A stretch of 64,000 nt of DNA from a virus. Below the pieces are notes generated by a model. That model searched no databases, was not told the DNA's origin, and worked only from the letters and a program-made list of their open reading frames with translations. Each line of letters begins with the position of its first letter. Position 1 is the first letter of the stretch. The DNA lies in the IMG/VR virus record IMGVR_UViG_3300022752_000020, positions 1 to 64,000 of that record, one strand, 5' to 3'. The position numbers were made by a program, and so were the translations under genes. This document shows, piece after piece, positions 7,482 through 16,738 of this stretch.

Positions 7482-9057
7482 AGAAACTGCCAGAAACAAA
7501 GATTGGTAATGGTGCCACAAAATCCTCCTCTGTATGTACCCCGCTAAGGCTTTCAAATACTCTAGGATCCCAATCTGCTACTAGATTGCTCATTCTACAC
7601 AGTAGTAATAGGGCACTGACAAGATCATCGTGTTCACCTTCTTTAGCCTTAAAAGTAAATCCGTGTGCTATGAATGATTTTAATTCTGTAATCATAGGGC
7701 GACTGGCTATGTCCATTTGCCCTGTTTCGATAAGTGCTTTTAACCTAGCACAAGCAGCGATTTTAGCACTATGAGTAGTATTAAATCCTTTACGAAACTT
7801 GCGTACATGACCTTTGCGTATAGGTTCGCTGACCAAGAGTCCAGGAAACTTTTCTTCTCCTTGGTCACGTATTACAACAAGTCCTGCTTCTCCTACAGTG
7901 TTATTTTCTATACTCCAGTAAATATTTGTGGGATTTACTTTTTCAGCTAGATGATCTAATATATCTTTTAATACCTTAATCTGACCCTGTATTGGAGTAA
8001 TATTATGATACCACTCTGCTACTTGCTTAAATGTAGGAAGCTCAAACACTACAATAGCACTATAGTTTCCACCAGTGCCTAAACTAGGATCCAATGCTAC
8101 AAGATATAGCATTTCAGGATCTATCTTACGATACCAACGTGTTTGTCCCATTTTCCAGATAGGATCACGCCCAACAAGTTCACTTAATCTAATACTATTG
8201 ATTAGTGTTTCATCATAGATCAAAAACTCACAACCATATTCACGACGAAAACGTTCTTCACCAATACGACCTTGTTCTTCCCTTGCCCACTGCTCATCAC
8301 GATCTGGGTGCTCATTCCAACTACAGGTAAATGGAAAGAATCCATTCAATCCTAGTTCTGCCTCATTGCCAAACTCATCAAACTTGTTATTAGCTTCTTT
8401 CCATATGTTAGCAAAAGTATCCTCATCACTATTTGGTGTGCTAGTAATAATAGCACGACCACCAGTTGCCAATGTTGGGGATATTGAAGTCCAAAACTCG
8501 TCAGCAATGTTAGGTGGAACAAAAGCGAACTCATCACAATATAGTAGGGATATGGACATACCACGACCAGTATTACCAGTAGTTGTAGCACTGACAATAC
8601 GACTACCATTGTCAAATTCTATACTACCTTTGTTATAGTTTATAACACCACAACGAATAAAATCAGGGCATAATTCATAAGCATAACGTAGACGCTGCAT
8701 AATCTCATATGCACCAGTGTATTTGTGTGCTGCTATAAGAATTGTTTGGTCTGGATTAAACATAGCATACCATAACAAATAACACACAGCACAGGTAGTT
8801 TTACCCATCTGACGTGGTAACATGTTTACAGTAAATCTATGATTATGATAGGCATGCATAAGCCTTACTTGAAAATCAAAAGGATCAAATAATAACTTAC
8901 CTTGTACAGGATGTTGAATGTAATAAAAATGTTTACTAAAATATAGGTATCCAGTATCAGGATCGCTACATAGTAGCAAATCCTGAATCTGTTGTTCTGA
9001 AAATTTTTCTTTCTTGTGTGCTTTTTTAGTTAGTACACCATCTAACGACTTAACCAT
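7480..9057 (-). CDS. 17: Terminase large subunit gp17, 525 aa
   Basis: The DNA-packaging motor ATPase and headful nuclease. Walker A (RQMGKTT) is at residues 82-88 and Walker B with catalytic Glu (LLYCDEFAF) at 171-179. A coupling-motif-like ITSTPNS lies near 204-210. The RNase H-like nuclease domain has candidate metal ligands D323 (ALDPSLGTGG), E384 (SIENN) and D477/D478 (HDDLVSA). T4 gp17 is 610 residues, so this is somewhat shorter. The start overlaps the upstream stop by one base (TAATG). Unlike T4, gp16 is separated from gp17 by two unknown genes. Confidence 0.96.
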   Translation of the reverse strand: MVKSLDGVLTKKAHKKEKFSEQQIQDLLLCSDPDTGYLYFSKHFYYIQHPVQGKLLFDPFDFQVRLMHAYHNHRFTVNMLPRQMGKTTCAVCYLLWYAMFNPDQTILIAAHKYTGAYEIMQRLRYAYELCPDFIRCGVINYNKGSIEFDNGSRIVSATTTGNTGRGMSISLLYCDEFAFVPPNIADEFWTSISPTLATGGRAIITSTPNSDEDTFANIWKEANNKFDEFGNEAELGLNGFFPFTCSWNEHPDRDEQWAREEQGRIGEERFRREYGCEFLIYDETLINSIRLSELVGRDPIWKMGQTRWYRKIDPEMLYLVALDPSLGTGGNYSAIVVFELPTFKQVAEWYHNITPIQGQIKVLKDILDHLAEKVNPTNIYWSIENNTVGEAGLVVIRDQGEEKFPGLLVSEPIRKGHVRKFRKGFNTTHSAKIAACARLKALIETGQMDIASRPMITELKSFIAHGFTFKAKEGEHDDLVSALLLLCRMSNLVADWDPRVFESLSGVHTEEDFVAPLPIFVSGSF

Positions 9058-9638
9058 TATCGTGTTTTAACTTCTTTGTACAAATTGGATAGCTTTTTAT
9101 ATAGGCTTTCATGCATTGGTGGATCTGCAGGATTTCTTGCAGGTGGAAAACTAGCTTTAGGTTTATCAATTCCTTCACCACTGCCATCGAATCCACCCAT
9201 ACGATCTACACCTGCTACCATAGACTCATCTGGTGAGTTTTCATATTCTTCATCAATGTCTGGATCTAAAAAATCATCTGCTGGGGATTTTGATAGAGGG
9301 CTCATTTCACCTCCATCTGGACCATCTCCATGACTATGCATGTCATGATCGTCTGGACCATCCATACCTATTAATATACCTGCTGGGCCTCCATCTGGAC
9401 CATCTGGTGAACTTATTCCATCATCACCTTTACCTTGTAGAATGTTTAATAATTCACGAATACCTTCTGCACCACTGGCATTCATATTAACACTCATTGT
9501 AGTTGGTCTGTCGTCTATTCCACCTAATGGGCTCATACCCATCATACCACATTCTTCGATAGGCTGTTGATTTTCTTTTAATACTTGACGTGGCTTGTCT
9601 AAATCTGCTATTGTTTTATATAATTTATTAAAGTCCAT
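9057..9638 (-). CDS. Acidic Gly/Pro/Asp-rich phage protein of unknown function, 193 aa
   Basis: A low-complexity acidic middle (DGPDGGPAG, GMDGPDDHDMHSHGDGPDGG) is flanked by a short N-terminal segment (MDFNKLYKTIADLDKPRQV) and a basic C-terminal helix (ESLYKKLSNLYKEVKTR). The conserved-looking core is TMSVNMNASGAEGIRELLNIL at about residues 46-66, a pattern seen in uncharacterised proteins of T4-like marine phages. The low-complexity region is mostly disordered. A strong AAGGAGC ribosome site precedes ATG 9638. Translation is coupled to gp17 by TAATG, so a packaging or prohead role is plausible but unproven. Confidence 0.75.
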   Translation of the reverse strand: MDFNKLYKTIADLDKPRQVLKENQQPIEECGMMGMSPLGGIDDRPTTMSVNMNASGAEGIRELLNILQGKGDDGISSPDGPDGGPAGILIGMDGPDDHDMHSHGDGPDGGEMSPLSKSPADDFLDPDIDEEYENSPDESMVAGVDRMGGFDGSGEGIDKPKASFPPARNPADPPMHESLYKKLSNLYKEVKTR

Positions 9639-9647
9639 GTTAGCTCC

Positions 9648-10196
9648 TTATTTCTGTGCAGATCCTGTTGGAGCACTTTTTGCTAACAACTGATCATTTA
9701 TACCTTTAACTTGTTCACCTTTATGACTGTTCTTTGACAGCTCTTTGATAAAGGACATTAATCTTTTTTCACCTACTTGATCTTGAGCACTAACTGATTC
9801 TAAAGGTTTAAGCAATAACGATTCACCCTTTTTACCAATTCTATTATAATCTTGTTGATTACTTTGATACTCTAAATCTTCTGATTCACTTTTTACTCTA
9901 ATACGACTAGCATTAATTTGTAATTTTTCAGCTAACAATACACCCATTTCATGTGCTGTTGTTGGATAATTACAAGTAATATCAAAAATATTAACATGAC
10001 TGTATCTTTGATCTGGGAAATCTAAAGGTGTTTCAGTAATTGGTGTTCTTTTAGCACCGCTTACTTTGCCACAGTCATATTTGCTCAAAGCGATACGAAT
10101 TTGTTCGCTTACTTTTTTATCTACATCTCCGGCAATTTTTACCTTAAAATTATAGACTTTTGTACTCTCTGCTAGGTATTGTTTAAATGTGCTCAT
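9648..10196 (-). CDS. Conserved phage protein of unknown function, 182 aa
   Basis: Starts STFKQYLAES followed by a predicted alpha/beta domain (VYNFKVKIAGDVDKKVSEQI, TPITETPLDFP, SHVNIFDITCNYPTTAHEMG, LAEKLQINASRIRVKSE) and a polar C-terminal helix. The FKVKIAGD plus TPLDFP pattern is familiar from uncharacterised proteins encoded near packaging and head genes of T4-like marine phages. No catalytic motif is visible. It sits between gp16 and gp17, so a head or packaging role is likely by context. AATAAATA ends about 18 nt before ATG 10196, with GGAAA in between. Confidence 0.75.
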   Translation of the reverse strand: MSTFKQYLAESTKVYNFKVKIAGDVDKKVSEQIRIALSKYDCGKVSGAKRTPITETPLDFPDQRYSHVNIFDITCNYPTTAHEMGVLLAEKLQINASRIRVKSESEDLEYQSNQQDYNRIGKKGESLLLKPLESVSAQDQVGEKRLMSFIKELSKNSHKGEQVKGINDQLLAKSAPTGSAQK

Positions 10197-10214
10197 ACTA
10201 TTTCCAATATAGTA

Positions 10215-10222
10215 TATTTATT
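10215..10222 (-). promoter_or_regulatory. Late-like AATAAATA upstream of the 182-aa gene
   Basis: Minus-strand AATAAATA overlaps the gp16 stop and ends 18 nt before ATG 10196, leaving room for a short leader containing GGAAA. Confidence 0.35.
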
Positions 10223-10694
10223 TCATATTCTTAAGTTTCTCTAAAAGGCTATTCCTATCTGCAACTATATATCCGTCGCCAGGGATGCTAACTCCTTTGG
10301 CTGCTTCTGATTCTGCATCTTGATCTAACTTGGCCTTTTTGATCTGCAATTCTATCATTTTTAATTTTTTATCCATCTTTGCTGCTTTAGCTTCAATGGC
10401 ATTTTTAAGCATGGTTCCTGCGACTTCAAAAATACGTCCGCTATAACGTGCTTCTACATTCATACCTAGATCCATTAAGTCATCATAGGCATTTGTAGCA
10501 CGTTCTGCTAGGTCATCAAATTCACTATCACTTAAATCACCTAAACCTTTTACCTGAGGCAATGCAGCACTTATTTTATCAAATTCAGCAATATCACGCA
10601 GAAAGGCTTCGGGTTTTTCACGTTCAGTCTTTTCTTCCTTAACTATTTTTTTATTTTCAGGTAAGTTTAAAACTTCTTCTAATTTTTTAGTCAT
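10218..10694 (-). CDS. 16: Terminase small subunit gp16-like, 158 aa
   Basis: Small terminase subunits recognise DNA and regulate the gp17 motor as oligomeric rings. This 158-residue protein (T4 gp16 is 164) has the family layout. A variable charged N-terminus precedes a helical core, YDDLMDLGMNVEARYSGRIF then EVAGTMLKNAIEAKAAKMDK at about residues 70-110. A Lys-rich coiled-coil helix (KKLKMIELQIKKAKLDQD) follows, and the C-terminal tail ends LLEKLKNMK. A GATAAATA motif overlaps the end of the upstream gene, 4 nt before the start. Confidence 0.8.
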   Translation of the reverse strand: MTKKLEEVLNLPENKKIVKEEKTEREKPEAFLRDIAEFDKISAALPQVKGLGDLSDSEFDDLAERATNAYDDLMDLGMNVEARYSGRIFEVAGTMLKNAIEAKAAKMDKKLKMIELQIKKAKLDQDAESEAAKGVSIPGDGYIVADRNSLLEKLKNMK

Positions 10695-10698
10695 ACCT

Positions 10699-10706
10699 TA
10701 TTTATC
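10699..10706 (-). promoter_or_regulatory. Late-like GATAAATA just before gp16
   Basis: Minus-strand GATAAATA overlaps the stop region of the gp4-like gene and ends 4 nt before ATG 10694 (GATAAATA-AGGT-ATG). The same 8-mer occurs twice in the gp13/gp14 divergent promoter. Confidence 0.4.
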
Positions 10707-11139
10707 TTACTCCGCCTTGGTGGAAAATATCTGTTTCATTTAATACTCTAAACTTCAGCCCACTATTTTTACACCAAGCATGAGCAGCGGCCCATTTAGC
10801 TTGATTAACAGCAAATGCAGTAGCTCTAGCACTATTGCGACCTACCTTTTCTATAAGCTGTTGACTACTAGGTTTGATCTCTATTATTTCACTAAGTAGT
10901 CTTCCTTTTTTATCCATATACTGTATAAAAAAATCAGGTACATAAATTGTCTGACGACCTGTTATAGGATTACGATAAGGTATTTTAACTGCTTCGCTAG
11001 CCCATGATTTTATATTAGGGTTGCTATCACAGAAATTCATAAAAGCCCATTCCCAGCTACTACGGTAAGTTGGACTAGTATTTCCTACATATTTTTGTGG
11101 ATTTTTGGGTGTGAATTTACCCTTGGCAAATTTGCTCAT
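10702..11139 (-). CDS. 4: Head completion protein gp4-like (TnsA/PD-(D/E)xK nuclease fold), 145 aa
   Basis: T4 gp4 (gp50/gp65) is a 150-residue head-completion protein with a nuclease-like fold. Family features here: a basic N-terminus (KGKFTPKNPQKYVGN), TYRSSWEWAFMNFCDSNPNI with E30, SWASEAVKIPYRNPITGR, then the PD-(D/E)xK set D69 (VPDFFIQY) and E87-x-K89 (IEIKP). A helix-rich C-terminus (NQAKWAAAHAWCKNSGLKF) completes it. Its start overlaps the stop of the upstream gene by 4 nt. It may trim or protect packaged DNA ends. Confidence 0.85.
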   Translation of the reverse strand: MSKFAKGKFTPKNPQKYVGNTSPTYRSSWEWAFMNFCDSNPNIKSWASEAVKIPYRNPITGRQTIYVPDFFIQYMDKKGRLLSEIIEIKPSSQQLIEKVGRNSARATAFAVNQAKWAAAHAWCKNSGLKFRVLNETDIFHQGGVR

Positions 11140-11501
11140 TCTAAAATATTTCTATTTTCAAAAGCTTCCGAGGTTGATGTTATTTTATAACCTAATACAC
11201 TGGTCTTAGTTCTATAAAAATTTAAAACCTGTGTAACAATCTGTGTTAATTGAACGTTGTCATAATTTTTTAATTTATCTAATAATTCAAATACATTGAC
11301 ATTATCTATTCTAGATTGATTCAATAAAGTAATTCCTACACTACGGCTAGCCTGTGTTTCAAATCCTCTGCTTTCAAAAAAGCCAATTACAGCATCAATT
11401 TGATTACTGGGGAATGTGACTTCTTCAGTGAAATAATTATTAAAAAATTTTCTAACTTCTTTGTTAGAATTTTGACTAGTTATAGGTAAATTGGTATTCA
11501 T
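11136..11501 (-). CDS. Unknown protein between gp54-like and gp4-like genes, 121 aa
   Basis: A helical 121-residue protein with a conserved-looking pattern: RKFFNNYFTEEVTFPSNQID (about 17-36), AVIGFFESRGF, and FELLDKLKNYDNVQLTQIVT followed by LNFYRTKTSVLGY. Similar small proteins lie next to tail genes in marine T4-like phages. It may be structural, but nothing proves it. It overlaps both neighbours by 4 nt (ATGA type), so gp54-like, this gene and gp4-like are translated as one coupled set. Confidence 0.75.
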   Translation of the reverse strand: MNTNLPITSQNSNKEVRKFFNNYFTEEVTFPSNQIDAVIGFFESRGFETQASRSVGITLLNQSRIDNVNVFELLDKLKNYDNVQLTQIVTQVLNFYRTKTSVLGYKITSTSEAFENRNILE

Positions 11502-12568
11502 GGTAGATTTATTTGACTGGCTGTAGGACCTGAGGCACTATTTGATGTAGGGAAAAATGTACCTTTCAAACTATTAATAGCAGACCCTGCTGCAAGTAAA
11601 GCACCTCCAGTTAACAACCCTACTCCCTCTTGTTTTATACCAGCTTTAGTAAGTCCTTTAATATTTTGTGCTGTATTAGCCACTGTAGATACAGTGTTTA
11701 TAATATCTGGGATACTACTAAACGCAGTGCCATTACTTATAGCACCAATTACATCTGCTGCACCTTCTATAACACCACCTACTCCAAATAGGCTGCGAGA
11801 TCCGCCGCCGGCTGCACTTAGAGGACTAGGACTCTTATCATAATGCTCTTGTGCAAATCCTTTGACCTTACCTGATCTAATACTGCCTACATCATATGTA
11901 ACTGCTTCGTAGGCCAATGTCATGCTACATTCTGCACCATTACTTCCTTGATCACTGCTATTAGGTGTGTCATGATTAAATGATTGTATTAAAGGGTTAA
12001 TTATTTTATAACTAACATATTCACGTTTATTAAGTTGATATAACATGATATAGTCAAAAAACGGTATGACGGAATTATTATCAAATCCGTAACTTCCTGG
12101 CACATAACTCCAAGATTTCATAGCATTACGCTTATATGCTCCTGCCATATTACCAATACTAGGATCACCATAATAATACATATAATATGATTGCCATAAT
12201 TGATTAACTATATGATTACGATCATCATGAAATCTTAATGTTAATGGGCTAAGATTATGGCTCATTTGTACAACTTTTTTTCTATTATATTGATTTACTG
12301 TAGCAGTCTTAAAAGTAAACTTGGGTAAATCTACACTTTTAACTAGTAGGCCAATTTCTGTAGCATGCCTCTCTGTTAACATTTTATGTACAAGAGCACT
12401 TTTGTTGATACTAAAATAAACGTGATATAAAAACTTAGATTTAGGAGCTAGTCTATATGTATCATCAACAAAGGTACGAGCTGCGTGTTGCCAATCACCC
12501 ATTTGGCCTTTGGGTCTTAGGAAACCGCTGCCTGCGCCGTCTAATAATCCTGTAAATGGTCCTGCCAT
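11498..12568 (-). CDS. 54: Baseplate tail-tube initiator, gp54-like, 356 aa
   Basis: In T4, gp54 and gp48 cap the baseplate hub and start polymerisation of the gp19 tube. The central region (KSKFLYHVYFSINKSAL, EIGLLVKSVDLPKFTFKTAT, QYNRKKVVQMSHNLSPLTLR, FHDDRNHIVNQLWQSYYMYYY) matches the gp54-type proteins of T4-like marine phages. These share the tube-protein fold seen in gp19. The C-terminal 100 residues are Ala/Gly/Ser-rich. T4 gp54 is 320 residues. ACTAAATA lies 5 nt before ATG 12568 and a terminator separates it from gp19. It could equally be called gp48-like. Confidence 0.8.
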   Translation of the reverse strand: MAGPFTGLLDGAGSGFLRPKGQMGDWQHAARTFVDDTYRLAPKSKFLYHVYFSINKSALVHKMLTERHATEIGLLVKSVDLPKFTFKTATVNQYNRKKVVQMSHNLSPLTLRFHDDRNHIVNQLWQSYYMYYYGDPSIGNMAGAYKRNAMKSWSYVPGSYGFDNNSVIPFFDYIMLYQLNKREYVSYKIINPLIQSFNHDTPNSSDQGSNGAECSMTLAYEAVTYDVGSIRSGKVKGFAQEHYDKSPSPLSAAGGGSRSLFGVGGVIEGAADVIGAISNGTAFSSIPDIINTVSTVANTAQNIKGLTKAGIKQEGVGLLTGGALLAAGSAINSLKGTFFPTSNSASGPTASQINLP

Positions 12569-12573
12569 AATAT

Positions 12574-12581
12574 TATTTAGT
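12574..12581 (-). promoter_or_regulatory. Late-like ACTAAATA before gp54-like gene
   Basis: Minus-strand ACTAAATA ends 5 nt before ATG 12568, directly after the terminator hairpin at 12618-12641. No Shine-Dalgarno sequence is evident between it and the start. Confidence 0.35.
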
Positions 12582-12617
12582 ATATTGAATTAACTGCTAT
12601 TATATTGAATAGTCAAC

Positions 12618-12641
12618 AAAAAAGGGCCTAAGCCCCCTTTT
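12618..12641 (-). terminator. Rho-independent terminator after gp19
   Basis: On the minus strand AAAAGGG...CCCTTTTTT forms a stem of about 7 bp (G-C core flanked by A-T pairs) around GGCTTAGG and ends in six T residues. It begins 14 nt after the gp19 stop. Tail tube subunits are needed in high copy, so a monocistronic gp19 message is sensible. Confidence 0.75.
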
Positions 12642-12654
12642 GTGTACGCTATTT

Positions 12655-13278
12655 TTAGCCCGAACCAGTTGCCATAGTACGTACAGTTCTTCCAATAGCA
12701 GCACCAACGCCACTGCCTTGTGGGATTTGTATACAATTATCTACCTGAATGGTCAGATCAATGGTTTGTGGAGCTGCTTCACTATAACTTAATGATTGCC
12801 AATTAGCCTGCTGTATATAGCAACCATAGCACTCCCAGGTTTCTAAAACGGTTGGAATATGTATTCCATTTCCACCTTCTGTTATTTCAATACGCATTAA
12901 GAACTTATAATCAATACCGCTAGCAGCACTGGCTTGCTCGAAGAAATCGAACTGTTTCTGCATTTGCTCACCGATCAACTTACTAACAATACCTGTAGCA
13001 TCGTCACGTAGACTAACTGCTATTGGATTCCAAGTTGGCTTACCAGCATAATTAATCTTGCTGTTATAAGTCTCAATGACCATATTTTGAAACTGTACAG
13101 TTGGCTTGGCAGCAGTTTGTACTTGCTTGGTCAATTCTGTTGATGGTGTGCTTACTCCAAAATTCTCAAACATAATTCTAAAACGATATTTGAGTTTTGG
13201 CATCAACATGCCTTGACTGCTGGCACTGGCGTCTGTTGCTAGTGGAACTGTAAATCTATTTAATGTTGCGATTGCCAT
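12655..13278 (-). CDS. 19: Tail tube protein gp19, 207 aa
   Basis: The subunit of the rigid inner tail tube. The T4-type gp19 pattern is clear: LMPKLKYRFRIMFENFG near residues 25-41, VQFQNMVIETYNSKINYAGK, WNPIAVSLRDDATGIVSKLI, LETWECYGCYIQQANWQSLS and IDLTIQVDNCIQ. T4 gp19 is 163 residues; the excess is in short N- and C-terminal extensions. GGAG lies before ATG 13278, with CATAAATA 21 nt upstream. It is bounded by its own promoter-like motif and terminator. Confidence 0.92.
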   Translation of the reverse strand: MAIATLNRFTVPLATDASASSQGMLMPKLKYRFRIMFENFGVSTPSTELTKQVQTAAKPTVQFQNMVIETYNSKINYAGKPTWNPIAVSLRDDATGIVSKLIGEQMQKQFDFFEQASAASGIDYKFLMRIEITEGGNGIHIPTVLETWECYGCYIQQANWQSLSYSEAAPQTIDLTIQVDNCIQIPQGSGVGAAIGRTVRTMATGSG

Positions 13279-13299
13279 ATTTGTATGCTCCGTTGTTAA

Positions 13300-13307
13300 T
13301 ATTTATG
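13300..13307 (-). promoter_or_regulatory. Late-like CATAAATA upstream of gp19
   Basis: Minus-strand CATAAATA ends 21 nt before ATG 13278, with a GGAG ribosome site between them. This is the usual distance for a T4-type late promoter with a short leader. Confidence 0.5.
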
Positions 13308-13309
13308 CC

Positions 13310-16300
13310 TTATAGACCAGCAATTTCACCTGTGTTTTTCAATCTCAGTGGGATGTATATAAACTCAACTGCTTTAACTGGTTCAATAGCAATATCAACA
13401 TACAATTCATTTCTATCGATTCTACTAGGTGTATTATTTGACTCATCGCAAACTACAATGTAGTCATATAGTGCTCGTTGACCTACTAGCTCTAATAATA
13501 AACTTTCTGCTGCACCTTTGATTTCATCTCTTGTAATCTTATCGTTTGGTTCAAAGATATATGGCTTAGCCAGTATGTCTAATTGTCTACGTAGATAAAC
13601 AACAAGTCTAGCTACATTAATACGATCTAGAGCACTAGCGTTTTTAGCTCTTGTCTTTTGACCATAGTTAACTAAACCTACACCTGTAAAGAATGTAATT
13701 GGGTTGATCTTTACTTCATACAGTGTATCACGCTGTCCTGTATTTAGAGCAACAACTACAAATTCTCCTTCATCATCAATATAGCCTACATTACTAGCAT
13801 TGCTGATGCCTCCTCTACGTGTTCCAGCTGGTGCGAACCATGGATAACTTACGCTATCACTTAGAGCAATAGTTCTAAGCATCATGTGACTTGGTGGAAC
13901 TACAATGTTATTACCGTTTAGATCACTTGTGAATCCCCATGGATAGAACATGCCCATATATTCGTCATAACTAGGAGCACCTTTTTCATTATCCTCTACA
14001 CTTAATCTTAAATTATCACCCCAAGCTTTCAAGCTTGTAGCATCTGGAGTTAATCTAGCTGGTGTGTCGCCTACAACAAATGCTGTTAAACCACGATCAA
14101 AGTTCAAATTGATCATTTCACCTATTAGCTCTGGATATCCTGGGCAAGCAATTAAGTTGAATACTCTTGCTTCTTCTCGTATATCACGTGAGCTATTTGA
14201 TACTGCTTGTAGTGCTTGTACAACAACTCTACGCTGTGCATGACGTCCAAAATATCCAGCACCATCTTCTTGATTGCCACTAATTGTTACCCAACGATGT
14301 GGATAATAATCAGTCATTGACTCATCAATCATTATAGCATTTGGTCCCAATACTTGATATCTTGTGTTTACTTCGTTTACGTCAATATAGTTCTGTACAA
14401 ATTTCTTAACATTAAATCCACTACGACGCATATTCCATAGTAACATACCTTTTGGATATAGTGCAGGATCAGGACAATCTGGATCTACAAAGTCACTGGT
14501 TAATAGATCAGCGATTGAGCTTTCCTTATAACCTGCATTGGCTCCTTCTACTGTCCATCTAGCATCAGCAAATAATACACCGTCTTCACTACTTTGATCA
14601 GTCTTATCTACTGCTACCCATTTTGTAGCTACAGTTCCTGGACGGGTAGTGTCAAATCTATAAATCATTGGATAGTTATCAATATCACTAGTATCTATCC
14701 ATAGGTCACCGTCTACTAGAGCAGTTGCTCCATCACTCTGTGTTAATGGTTTTGTAGCTCTAACTTGTGGACCATTTGGATCTGTGTTACTAAATGCATT
14801 TCTATAGCCTACCCAATTATTACCATCATGAACCATAATATCTACTTGATCTGTTACACTGCTATACCATAATGTTTGATCTTTGGTCAATGATGTAGGA
14901 GCTGTTATACTAGCTGTAAATCTCAATGGTTCCCAATGGCTAATTTCCCAATTTGGCTGAAATGTTGCTGATGGATCATCAAAATCACTAGCATGTAGAT
15001 TAGCGTTCTTTTCACTGGCAAATAAAATTGTAAATATTTTTTCTATTGTAGCCTTGCTTTCCTCAATACGAATATCACCGCCTAATAAATGCTGAACAGT
15101 TAATCTATTCTGATCTGTAACTAGAGCTTTTACATTAGTAAGCGCAGTTTCATTATTAATTTGTGTAGCAATTTCTTCTGCATCTGCTGCTGTTCCTGTT
15201 AAACTTACACGAATAGTTACAGGTGCTGCATAAGTTTGACTACCTGCTTTAGTCTCTTGTATTGCAAAACTAACATTAACTGGAGATAATGTAGTACCAG
15301 TCAATGTACCTGCTGTAATTATTTTACTTGTTATACTAGTTATACCACTTGTGCTCTTTCTATAAAATCTAAAATCTGCACTTAAAGGACCAAGATCATT
15401 ACTTGGGTAAGTATATAAGTATTCTGTTTGATTTGTCTTAACATATATACTGCCTAAAGGCAATCTTTCACCACCTGATTTATCTAAACCATATATGGCT
15501 GCTGCTGCATTTGGATATAATGGGCATGTCATTGTTTCAAATACTTTAGCATCACTGTTATATTTCTTTAAAGCAAATTCTGCACCGCCATTAGCTGGTG
15601 TAGTTTTTAACCAAATACTACCAGTTGGTCTAGGAGCTGGATCTGTTGCCTTAAATAAAGGAACTCTTGTATGAGGAGCAATTTCTAATTTTGGACTAAA
15701 ATATTCACCTTCTGGAATACCTAAATTTGTACAGGCTGTACCACTTAGACTAAACTGTCCAGTTACTGAATATAACGCTAGTCTACCTGTGCTGGTAACA
15801 TCTGCTCTTACAAGTGTTGGTGCCCAAGCATTAATTTGAGCTGCTATAGTTGTTGCTGTAGTGCCGCTGATAGTAATTGTTTCACCTGAATCTAAAAAAT
15901 CACCATCACTGTTTCTATCTAATTTAAGATTTAGTCCTGCTGCTGAACTTATATTGTCTTTGGTACTGATTGCAGCAAAAACTCTGCCTGTTGAATCTAT
16001 ACCTTCAGCTGGCCAACTTAATCGCCAGTCATCTGAACCTACAACTACCCAACTTGTCTTATTTCTATACCATAGCTTATCAGGACCGCTATAACTTGTA
16101 CTAAGATTCATTCTACTTGTAATAGCATAATCACCTACAGTACCTACACTGCCTAAGGGACCACCCGTTGAACTATCAATCTTATTTGATTCAGTTACTA
16201 ATAATGGTTGTTTTTTAGTAAATGATTGACCTCTACCTACACCTTTAGCATCGCCATTCCATTCAAAAATACCCCAACTACTTTTGATTAGGTCAAACCA

Positions 16301-16708
16301 ATATGTTCCACCTTCTGGATTTGCCTGAGGAGCCAATGCTTTAGCATTAATAGCACCTAGATCAATATCTGCTCTAACAACATATGCTCTGTTGCTTACA
16401 CCTAATAAACTGTAAGCAGCCTGCAAACCATACTCATTTTGCTCTCCAGCATGAATAGGATTGTTATTTGAGTCTGTTTTGAAAACTGGGATACCAAATG
16501 TTTCTGCAAGGTCACGCTGACTAGTAATTAAGTATGCTAGTCCTGCATTTGCTTTTAATGTGCCTTTGGCTATTCCTGTGTTAGCACCATTTGCTTTATT
16601 TTCTGCAGATGCTACAATAATTAAGGGTACGGTACTTGGGGCAGCTGGTGTATAAAAACTTTCGTCGATAACGGTGACTGCTACGCCAGGTGAATTTAGT
16701 TGGGCCAT
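13310..16708 (-). CDS. 18: Tail sheath protein gp18, unusually long (1132 aa)
   Basis: The contractile sheath subunit. The N-terminal 130 residues (LNSPGVAVTVIDESFYTPAA, VPLIIVASAENKANGA) and the C-terminal third from about residue 810 (YFGRHAQRRVVVQALQAVSN, VFNLIACPGYPELIGEMINL, VVPPSHMMLRTIALSDSVSY, NVARLVVYLRRQLDILAKPY) are the conserved sheath core. T4 gp18 has 659 residues. Here about 450 extra residues lie in the middle, beta-rich and carrying WLKTTP, LWYSS and LWIDTS motifs that look like surface-exposed protrusion domains. AGGAG precedes ATG 16708 and GCTAAATA lies 30 nt upstream. Confidence 0.93.
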   Translation of the reverse strand: MAQLNSPGVAVTVIDESFYTPAAPSTVPLIIVASAENKANGANTGIAKGTLKANAGLAYLITSQRDLAETFGIPVFKTDSNNNPIHAGEQNEYGLQAAYSLLGVSNRAYVVRADIDLGAINAKALAPQANPEGGTYWFDLIKSSWGIFEWNGDAKGVGRGQSFTKKQPLLVTESNKIDSSTGGPLGSVGTVGDYAITSRMNLSTSYSGPDKLWYRNKTSWVVVGSDDWRLSWPAEGIDSTGRVFAAISTKDNISSAAGLNLKLDRNSDGDFLDSGETITISGTTATTIAAQINAWAPTLVRADVTSTGRLALYSVTGQFSLSGTACTNLGIPEGEYFSPKLEIAPHTRVPLFKATDPAPRPTGSIWLKTTPANGGAEFALKKYNSDAKVFETMTCPLYPNAAAAIYGLDKSGGERLPLGSIYVKTNQTEYLYTYPSNDLGPLSADFRFYRKSTSGITSITSKIITAGTLTGTTLSPVNVSFAIQETKAGSQTYAAPVTIRVSLTGTAADAEEIATQINNETALTNVKALVTDQNRLTVQHLLGGDIRIEESKATIEKIFTILFASEKNANLHASDFDDPSATFQPNWEISHWEPLRFTASITAPTSLTKDQTLWYSSVTDQVDIMVHDGNNWVGYRNAFSNTDPNGPQVRATKPLTQSDGATALVDGDLWIDTSDIDNYPMIYRFDTTRPGTVATKWVAVDKTDQSSEDGVLFADARWTVEGANAGYKESSIADLLTSDFVDPDCPDPALYPKGMLLWNMRRSGFNVKKFVQNYIDVNEVNTRYQVLGPNAIMIDESMTDYYPHRWVTISGNQEDGAGYFGRHAQRRVVVQALQAVSNSSRDIREEARVFNLIACPGYPELIGEMINLNFDRGLTAFVVGDTPARLTPDATSLKAWGDNLRLSVEDNEKGAPSYDEYMGMFYPWGFTSDLNGNNIVVPPSHMMLRTIALSDSVSYPWFAPAGTRRGGISNASNVGYIDDEGEFVVVALNTGQRDTLYEVKINPITFFTGVGLVNYGQKTRAKNASALDRINVARLVVYLRRQLDILAKPYIFEPNDKITRDEIKGAAESLLLELVGQRALYDYIVVCDESNNTPSRIDRNELYVDIAIEPVKAVEFIYIPLRLKNTGEIAGL

Positions 16709-16738
16709 TGTTAGATTTCTCCTAAATCTTACTCAATA

